Assembly (NCBI RefSeq): GCF_032334255.1
Contig: NZ_JAUHMF010000002.1
Span: 1,240,001-1,304,000 of the forward strand
Direction of reading: 5' to 3'
DNA from: Thermanaerothrix solaris
GTDB taxonomy: Bacteria > Chloroflexota > Anaerolineae > Anaerolineales > Anaerolineaceae
DNA: 64,000 bases
A model generated the notes under the pieces. It searched no databases. It was given only the letters and a program-made list of their open reading frames with translations, and was not told the origin of the DNA. Position 1 is the first letter of the stretch; every line of letters begins with the position of its first letter. Made by a program: the position numbers and the translations under genes. Positions 58,621-64,000 of this stretch are shown here, piece after piece.

Positions 58621-60042
58621 TCATAAAACTTCGGCAAAAGGTTTGCGATACAGGTAGCGCCCCATGCCTGGCCGACCTCGCCACTCACGGCCATCTACAA
58701 TCAAATTCCCGCGCAGGAAAACTTTTTCCGGGAAGCCGGTCAATTCCCAGCCTTCGAAGAGATTGTAATCGGTGCGGTGCTGAGCGTAAGCGACTCCGTA
58801 AGTCACTTTTTTATTGGGATCCCAAATGACAATGTCGGCATCGGCGCCTGGCATCAGACTGCCCTTTTGAGGATATAGGCCAAAAATTTTGGCCGGATTG
58901 GTGCTGGTAAGTGCCACAAATTGGTTGGGTGTGATCTTGCCTGAAACAACTGCGGTGGTCCAGAATATCGGAAGTCGGTCCCCAACAGCGGGCAGCCCAT
59001 TAGGAATTTTAGTAAAGTCATCTTTTCCCAATTCCTTACCTGGTATCTTAACCGGCTGTCCTTCGTAAAGGATAGGTTTTGTTCCATCGTAAAAGAAGGG
59101 ACAATGATCTGTGGCAAGAACTTGGATAGTGCCGTTGATAAGACCTTCCCATAGGCGTTGGTTGTCGGTAGCGGTGCGCATAGGGGGTGAGCAGATCCAT
59201 TTAGCACCATCAGGGCGGCGCAGATCCTCAACGGTGAAGAAAAGATACTGCGGACATGTTTCCCCCATAACGGGCAAGCCTTTTTCGCGGACGTAGGCTA
59301 ATTGATCCACTTCACCTGCGGCGTTCATATGAACCACATAGAGAGGGGCCTCGGCTTGGGCGGCAAGCGCAGCGCCACGCAAGAAGGCTTCAACTGCGCC
59401 CCAGGCAGGACGGGTATGGGCGTGCCATTCGGGAGTTGTGTGACCAGCGGCTAGAGCCTCTGCTACCAGAATGTCAATAACGTCCCCATTTTCGGCATGT
59501 AACATGGTCAGCATCCCATGTTTGCCAGCAATACGCATCACCTGGAAAATCTCCCCATCTTGTAAACGCAGGCGGTTATTGTAGGCGGTAAATACTTTGA
59601 GCGTTGTGATACCTTCATCTATGAGGTGAGGAATTTCAGCAGCCACCTGATCGTTAAAGTTGGTAATGTTCATGTGGAAACTAAAATCAATTGCCGCTTT
59701 GGGGTCTGCCTTCGCATGCCAGACTTCGATATTGGCACGCAAAGAAGGCAGATCCTGAGGAACAAAATCAATCACCGTGGTGGTGCCACCAAAAGCTGCC
59801 GCTTTGTGACCTGTATAGTGATCATCCGAGGAAACCGTGCCGAACATCGGCAGGTCAAAGTGGGTATGGACATCAATGCCCCCAGGAAGCACATATTTAC
59901 CATGGGCGTCAACAATTTGGGCGTTTTCGGAGGCTGGGAGATCATGGCCAATGAGGGCGATTTTCTCGCCATCAATGAGCAGATCGGCTTGGATGGTTTC
60001 TGAAGCCGTGACCAGGGTTCCTGATTTAATCAGAATTTGCAT
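58621..60042 (-). CDS. hydA: Dihydropyrimidinase/hydantoinase
   Basis: A 473-residue cyclic amidohydrolase: the metal site GGIDVHTHFDLPMFG, FGGTTTVIDFV, the carboxylated-Lys segment GITTLKVFTAYN, HAENGDVI, and YVVHMNAAGEVDQL, then the C-terminal VLATDHCPF. It opens dihydropyrimidine or hydantoin rings. The E. coli urate cluster also carries such an enzyme (hyuA), so together with the carbamoyltransferases at 34704-36715 it may serve purine or pyrimidine catabolism. It is upstream of the membrane-subunit trio on the same strand. Confidence 0.92.
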   Translation of the reverse strand: MQILIKSGTLVTASETIQADLLIDGEKIALIGHDLPASENAQIVDAHGKYVLPGGIDVHTHFDLPMFGTVSSDDHYTGHKAAAFGGTTTVIDFVPQDLPSLRANIEVWHAKADPKAAIDFSFHMNITNFNDQVAAEIPHLIDEGITTLKVFTAYNNRLRLQDGEIFQVMRIAGKHGMLTMLHAENGDVIDILVAEALAAGHTTPEWHAHTRPAWGAVEAFLRGAALAAQAEAPLYVVHMNAAGEVDQLAYVREKGLPVMGETCPQYLFFTVEDLRRPDGAKWICSPPMRTATDNQRLWEGLINGTIQVLATDHCPFFYDGTKPILYEGQPVKIPGKELGKDDFTKIPNGLPAVGDRLPIFWTTAVVSGKITPNQFVALTSTNPAKIFGLYPQKGSLMPGADADIVIWDPNKKVTYGVAYAQHRTDYNLFEGWELTGFPEKVFLRGNLIVDGREWRGRPGMGRYLYRKPFAEVL

Positions 60043-60121
60043 GTGCTCTCCTCCGGATTGATTACTGTCAAATAAGATAGGTAATCACCTCTGTGGAATT
60101 CTACCAAAGCCCAGGATGGGG

Positions 60122-60697
60122 TTAAAGATTAATCAACCCCAAGAATTCTAGCATCACTGCATCGAGGTTGCTGATTCCCTCGGGTAGAGTAGCCGCATTG
60201 TAAGTGTGCTGATGTGCTGCTCGTTCCCGCAATGAACGCCACACCAGTACACGTTCTTCGCCTTCGAGCGCTAGATCTTGGAGGCGGTGAGCCCGACTTA
60301 ACAATTCTCCAGTGGTGTAAAGAAACGTCAGACGCCGCCAATTCTCAGCGACGATTGGTTGAGGCAGGCGTTGGAGTGGGCCGATTTGGATTTTGTAGTA
60401 TTCTTCATCTGCGCGAGGATGATTGGGTTCATCGCGCAAGAGTTCACGGCGCCAGGTGAGTTCGTGCCCGTAAACAGGGGAGATATAGTTGATGCGCCAT
60501 CGTTCATCAGGGCTAAAAGCGGCTGTCTGGTAGAAAGCAAGGTAGTCCACTGCGATGACTTTGGGGGCCGATTTTAATGGAATGCGATACCAACCCAGGA
60601 CGCGGGCAATCTCTAGATCACGCGGTGAAGGAACAACTGCAACCAGAACCAGCGCCGTTGGCGGAGGATAATTAGAAGGTGCTTCGCTCATGTCCAT
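60122..60697 (-). CDS. Hypothetical protein
   Basis: A 191-residue cytoplasmic protein not recognised. It has no signal or membrane helix. A helix-rich segment ARVLGWYRIPLKSAPKVIAVDYLAFYQTAAF near the start and the tail RVLWRSLRERAAHQH-like text (RVLVWRSLRERAAHQHTY) are the most conserved-looking parts; Trp, Tyr and Arg are frequent. The first codons lie 10 nt inside the end of gnd, so it is probably co-transcribed with it. A nucleic-acid role is only a guess. Confidence 0.65.
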   Translation of the reverse strand: MDMSEAPSNYPPPTALVLVAVVPSPRDLEIARVLGWYRIPLKSAPKVIAVDYLAFYQTAAFSPDERWRINYISPVYGHELTWRRELLRDEPNHPRADEEYYKIQIGPLQRLPQPIVAENWRRLTFLYTTGELLSRAHRLQDLALEGEERVLVWRSLRERAAHQHTYNAATLPEGISNLDAVMLEFLGLINL

Positions 60698-62097
60698 TCA
60701 GTGTGAAAGATTCCATCTCGATCAATACGGCGGTAAGTGTGGGCGCCAAAGTAATCACGCTGGGCTTGAATAAGATTGGCTGGCAATCTTTCACTACGGT
60801 AGGCATCGTAATATGCTAGGGCTGTGCTCATGCCCATCATAGGGATACCCAAATCTATGCCAATTTTTATCACTTCACGCAGAGCTTGATGGTGCGAAGC
60901 CAGCGTATCACGGAAGGCGGGCGCTAACAGCAAATTAACCAGGCCTGGGTCGCTCTGATAGGCGGCAGTGATGTCTCCCAACAGTCGCGCACGGATAATA
61001 CACCCGGCGCGCCAAATGGCTGCTAAGCGGTCAAGTTTCAGATCATACCCATATTCGAGGGAGGCTTGTCGCAATAATCCCATACCCTGAGCGTAAGCGA
61101 TCATTTTACTGGCATATAGAGCCTGCTGTGTTAGATTGATCAAGTTTGCCGGATCACCTTGGTAAGCCTTGGTAGGACCGCTCAGGATACGGCTGGCCTG
61201 GACGCGTTCGTGCTTGAAGGCAGAGAGGATGCGCATATCTACTGCTGCGCTGATCGTGGGCACCGCAGCGCCGACGTCTAGCGCATTCTGGCTGGTCCAT
61301 TTGCCGGTGCCTTTTTGTTGGGCTTCGTCCAGGATCATATCCACAAGTGGGTGGCCGGTTTCGTCATCGCGTTTTCGAAGTACTTCGGCAGTAATTTGAA
61401 TCAAGTAGGATTGCAATTCGCTCTGATTCCATTTTTCGAAAATATCGGCAAGTTGGTACGCCGATAATCCCAAAGCATTCTTGAGCAGGTGGTAAGTTTC
61501 AGCAATTAACTGCATATCAGCATACTCGATGCCATTATGCACCATTTTGACATAATGACCTGCACCACGCGGCCCGATGTAGTCCACACAGGGTTCGCCA
61601 TCTTCGGCCTTAGCGGCAATATCACGAAGCATGGGTGCGAGGTTTTCCCAAGCCTGGTAAGGTCCGCCCGGCATCAGGCTGGGTCCCCATAATGCCCCTT
61701 CCTCGCCACCAGAAATTCCCATTCCTACATAGAGGATGCCAGTGTCCTTTAGGGTTTCGTGACGGCGCTCGGTATCTAGGAAGTAAGAGTTGCCGCCATC
61801 AATCAGGATATCACCAGGTTCTAATAGAGGTTGCAGAGCGGAAATCATATCGTCAACAGGTTTCCCTGCTTGCACCATGAGAAGGATGCGTCGCGGGCGT
61901 TCCAGATGAGCACAAAACTCTTCTAATGAGTACGTACCGATTAACTGCTGGTCGGGTTTGGCGGATGCAAGCAGGCTGCGCGTTTTTTCTGCGGTGCGGT
62001 TATATAAGGCGACTCTGTACCCATGCCGCTCGAAATTGAGGGCTAGATTGTGACCCATCACACCTAAACCAATCACGCCAATATCTGCTTTCTTCAT
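60688..62097 (-). CDS. gnd: 6-phosphogluconate dehydrogenase, decarboxylating
   Basis: A 469-residue enzyme with the NADP site IGVIGLGVMGHNLALNFERHG, MVQAGKPVDDMI, the substrate loop GISGGEEGALWGPSLMPGG, GAGHYVKMVHNGIEYADMQ with the catalytic Lys, and GTGKWTSQNAL. It converts 6-phosphogluconate to ribulose 5-phosphate, CO2 and NADPH. In the context of nucleoside use it links pentose phosphates to central metabolism. The next gene overlaps its 3' end by 10 nt. Confidence 0.97.
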   Translation of the reverse strand: MKKADIGVIGLGVMGHNLALNFERHGYRVALYNRTAEKTRSLLASAKPDQQLIGTYSLEEFCAHLERPRRILLMVQAGKPVDDMISALQPLLEPGDILIDGGNSYFLDTERRHETLKDTGILYVGMGISGGEEGALWGPSLMPGGPYQAWENLAPMLRDIAAKAEDGEPCVDYIGPRGAGHYVKMVHNGIEYADMQLIAETYHLLKNALGLSAYQLADIFEKWNQSELQSYLIQITAEVLRKRDDETGHPLVDMILDEAQQKGTGKWTSQNALDVGAAVPTISAAVDMRILSAFKHERVQASRILSGPTKAYQGDPANLINLTQQALYASKMIAYAQGMGLLRQASLEYGYDLKLDRLAAIWRAGCIIRARLLGDITAAYQSDPGLVNLLLAPAFRDTLASHHQALREVIKIGIDLGIPMMGMSTALAYYDAYRSERLPANLIQAQRDYFGAHTYRRIDRDGIFHTEWT

Positions 62098-62181
62098 GGA
62101 AGTGCTCCGTCGAACTTAGGGATTAATCTTGAGAAGGTGGCTAAATATTGGTTAGATTATACTGCTTGTGTTGCTTAATGT

Positions 62182-62209
62182 AAAAAACTCCGGCGAAGGC
62201 GCCGGAGTT
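62182..62209 (-). terminator. Rho-independent terminator after the response regulator
   Basis: On the minus strand AACTCCGGCG (62209-62200) and CGCCGGAGTT (62195-62186) form a 10-bp stem with a 4-nt loop, running straight into TTTTTTA (to 62182). It is 10 nt after the response regulator stop. Confidence 0.88.
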
Positions 62210-62219
62210 GAGTTTAAGT

Positions 62220-62627
62220 TTAGAATGAAGCCCGTGATACAACAAAGGGCTGAGTGTTCCATTTTGGACTACGTCTTAATAGGGTATTGAGATGGGCGAC
62301 TAGGATGTTGGCGGAAACGGGTTTGACCAAATAATCATCGGCGCCTGCATCCAGCGCCGCAGCGACGTGGCCAGGTTGGTCGAGAGCGGAAAGGATCAGA
62401 ATTGGGACATTGCTGAATTGACGAATTTCCTGGCAAACTTTCCAACCATCCATTTCGGGCATAACCAGATCAAGGATGATGATATCCGGTTGTGTTTCCT
62501 TAACCTTTTGAATGCCCTCAACGCCTGTGGTGGCTTGTTCGATGGCAGCAGGAATATTCATGGTTTGGAGGATGGCCTCGAGCAGGTCTGCAGTTGAAGG
62601 ATCGTCATCAATGACCAAAAGTTTCAT
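62220..62627 (-). CDS. Stand-alone response regulator receiver protein
   Basis: A 135-residue CheY-like receiver domain without output domain. The acidic pocket is DDDPSTADLL (residues 7-16), the phosphorylated Asp is D53 in IIILDLVMPEMDGW, Ser80 follows in ILSALD, and the conserved Lys102 stands in DYLVKPVSANI. The protein ends about 30 residues after that Lys. No histidine kinase is nearby. It is a single-gene unit with its own terminator, upstream and divergent from ppdK. Confidence 0.92.
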   Translation of the reverse strand: MKLLVIDDDPSTADLLEAILQTMNIPAAIEQATTGVEGIQKVKETQPDIIILDLVMPEMDGWKVCQEIRQFSNVPILILSALDQPGHVAAALDAGADDYLVKPVSANILVAHLNTLLRRSPKWNTQPFVVSRASF

Positions 62628-62796
62628 AGTTGCCTCCAGTCCGGGTTACAACCTCTATTATCTTCGTTTTGGCGTAAAAAAGACCTTGCAGATGGTTTAC
62701 AATTGGTTAGAAAAAGGGAATCTGGAACGTAGTGATGTTGAACAAACGCATTGTGTAAACAAACGATGAAATCGTGCTAAAAATCACATATCTTTG

Positions 62797-62848
62797 TGGT
62801 AAAATTTAAAACTTGATAGGCTTAATCAATCCCCACAAAACATGTGGG
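62797..62848 (+). promoter_or_regulatory. Extended -10 promoter and leader hairpin of ppdK
   Basis: TGG-TAAAAT (62797-62805) is an extended -10 like that before the 6S RNA gene. No good -35 was found. The leader contains the hairpin CCCACA (62832-62837)/TGTGGG (62843-62848) and then AAGGAGG before the start at 62893. Confidence 0.45.
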
Positions 62849-62892
62849 TGTAAAAACCGGCATTTCGTTCACACAAGGAGGATCATCTGATC

Positions 62893-64000
62893 ATGAAGAA
62901 GTGGGTTTATCTTTTCCACGAATTGGATGAAGTTGAGAAATATGTGGGTGGCAATTGGGATGATGTGCGTGGCTTGCTAGGTGGCAAAGGGGCCAACCTG
63001 GCCGAAATGACCCGCCTGGGCGTCCCGGTGCCGCCAGGGTTCACGGTAACGACCGAGGCGTGCAATGCCTATCTTAAGGCAGGAGGGAAGTTCCCCGAGG
63101 GGTTGTGGGAGCAGATGATGACTGCCCTGGCTGAGGTTGAGAAACTGACCGGCAAGAAATTCGGCGGTACGGAAAACCCGCTGCTAGTCTCATGCCGCTC
63201 AGGAGCTAAATTCTCGATGCCTGGCATGATGGATACTGTGCTCAACATTGGCCTGAACGATGAGACAGCCCAAGCCATGATCCGGCTGACCAATAATCCC
63301 CGCTTTGTGTATGATGCGTATCGCCGCCTAGTGCAAATGTTTGGCTCGGTAGTGCTGGGGATCCCGGATGAGGCCTTCGAGGAAGTGCTGGATGAGTTCA
63401 AGCGCGCCCGTGGGGCCAAAGCCGATACAGACCTGACAGCCGAGGACTTGAAGGAACTCACCGAAGAGTTCAAGAAGGTTGTGCGCAAACAAAAAGGCTT
63501 CGATTTCCCCACCGACCCCTATGAGCAGTTGCGTCTGGCCACCGAGGCGGTGTTCAAGTCCTGGAATGGTAAACGCGCTGTGGATTATCGCCGTGCAACC
63601 GGCATCCCCGATGATCTGGGTACGGCAGTTAACATCGTGACCATGGTCTTCGGCAATATGGGGTGGGACTCCGGCACCGGTGTAGCCTTTACCCGTGATC
63701 CCTCGACAGGTGAGAAGAAGTTGTATGGCGAATATCTGCTCAATGCTCAGGGAGAGGATGTGGTTGCGGGTATTCGCAATACCGAAAAAATTGAGAATCT
63801 CGCCAAACAATTGCCTGAAGCCTACCAGCAGTTCTTGGAAATTTGCGAAAAACTAGAACGCCATTACCGCGACATGCAAGACGTGGAATTCACCATCGAG
63901 CGTGGCCGTTTGTGGATGCTGCAGACACGCAATGGTAAGCGCACTGCCCGCGCGGCCGTGAAGATCGCGGTAGATATGGTCAATGAGGGTTTGATCACCA
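62893..64000 (+). CDS. ppdK: Pyruvate phosphate dikinase, N-terminal part (runs past window end)
   Basis: The frame starts at ATG 62893 after AAGGAGG and stays open to the last base, about 369 residues. It opens MKKWVYLFHELDE, then GGKGANLAEMTRLGVPVPPGFTVTTEAC (nucleotide-binding glycine block) and SCRSGAKFSMPGMMDTVLN, all typical of the ATP-grasp domain of PPDK; FGNMGWDSGTGVAFTRDPSTGEKKLYGEYL follows. The phosphohistidine and PEP-binding domains lie outside. It interconverts pyruvate and PEP with ATP/AMP and pyrophosphate, common in anaerobes. Confidence 0.95.
   Translation, partial: MKKWVYLFHELDEVEKYVGGNWDDVRGLLGGKGANLAEMTRLGVPVPPGFTVTTEACNAYLKAGGKFPEGLWEQMMTALAEVEKLTGKKFGGTENPLLVSCRSGAKFSMPGMMDTVLNIGLNDETAQAMIRLTNNPRFVYDAYRRLVQMFGSVVLGIPDEAFEEVLDEFKRARGAKADTDLTAEDLKELTEEFKKVVRKQKGFDFPTDPYEQLRLATEAVFKSWNGKRAVDYRRATGIPDDLGTAVNIVTMVFGNMGWDSGTGVAFTRDPSTGEKKLYGEYLLNAQGEDVVAGIRNTEKIENLAKQLPEAYQQFLEICEKLERHYRDMQDVEFTIERGRLWMLQTRNGKRTARAAVKIAVDMVNEGLIT

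Noticed and set aside
1..64000. CRISPR arrays, insertion sequences, prophage or integration sites.
   Set aside because: No regularly spaced repeats, transposase, integrase or phage structural motifs were seen anywhere in the window.

Overview
The window looks like a chromosomal segment of an anaerobic or facultative member of the Chloroflexota (Anaerolineae-like). This is an inference from the gene mix: lipoproteins with Thr/Pro-rich linkers, an NBR1-type Ig-like lipoprotein, a UMF1-type MFS protein, a soluble zinc anti-sigma factor, a MAK32-like kinase pair and pyruvate phosphate dikinase. No rRNA, tRNA, transposase, phage gene or CRISPR array was seen. Coding density is high and many genes overlap by 4 nt (ATGA), so operons are long.

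Region 1 (1-8467, plus strand) is one tightly packed operon: a truncated PfkB kinase, a second PfkB kinase, YjbQ, two nucleoside hydrolases, a third PfkB kinase, a MAK32-like kinase, a two-SIS-domain protein, a BtpA-family TIM-barrel protein and a second MAK32-like kinase. It reads as a nucleoside or riboside dismantling and sugar phosphorylation cluster. A 14-bp terminator hairpin closes it. Region 2 (8536-14755, minus strand) holds OsmC, a two-CxxC disulfide oxidoreductase, a small zinc ribbon, an ECF sigma/anti-sigma pair behind tsaD, a pentaheme lipoprotein, rsfS (apparently with a CTG start) and thpR. A 6S RNA gene lies at about 14931-15106, followed by an FHA protein and an AI-2E-type permease.

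Region 3 (17122-29393) is housekeeping and envelope: queG, three secreted or anchored proteins (NBR1-Ig lipoprotein, M23 peptidase, PD40/TolB-like protein), an unknown protein, a UMF1 transporter, uvrA, an SDR epimerase and UDP-glucose dehydrogenase. Region 4 (29607-46580, plus strand) starts with folD and continues as a purine catabolic block: 8-oxoguanine deaminase, adenine deaminase, a GntR/HutC regulator, two different carbamoyltransferases in tandem, carbamate kinase, a complete BMP-type nucleoside ABC transporter, a threonine-synthase-like PLP enzyme, a DPM-like glycosyltransferase and a second fold-type-II PLP enzyme. Together with the hydantoinase/dihydropyrimidinase at 58621-60042 this resembles the anaerobic purine/urate route of the E. 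coli yge-yqe-ssn type, in which carbamoyl groups are phosphorolysed and carbamate kinase makes ATP. Here the enzymes seem partly replaced by non-orthologous ones.

Region 5 (46703-62627, mostly minus strand) holds a small zinc protein, an alpha/beta hydrolase, a CCA-adding-type nucleotidyltransferase, hpt, tdk, an L31 ribosomal protein fused to an RNA polymerase alpha-CTD-like domain, rpmA, rplU, selB, a coiled-coil protein, three complex-I/Mrp-like membrane subunits with altered pump residues, dihydropyrimidinase, an unknown protein, gnd and a stand-alone response regulator. The window ends inside ppdK (plus strand). All function calls come from reading motifs by eye; no search was run.
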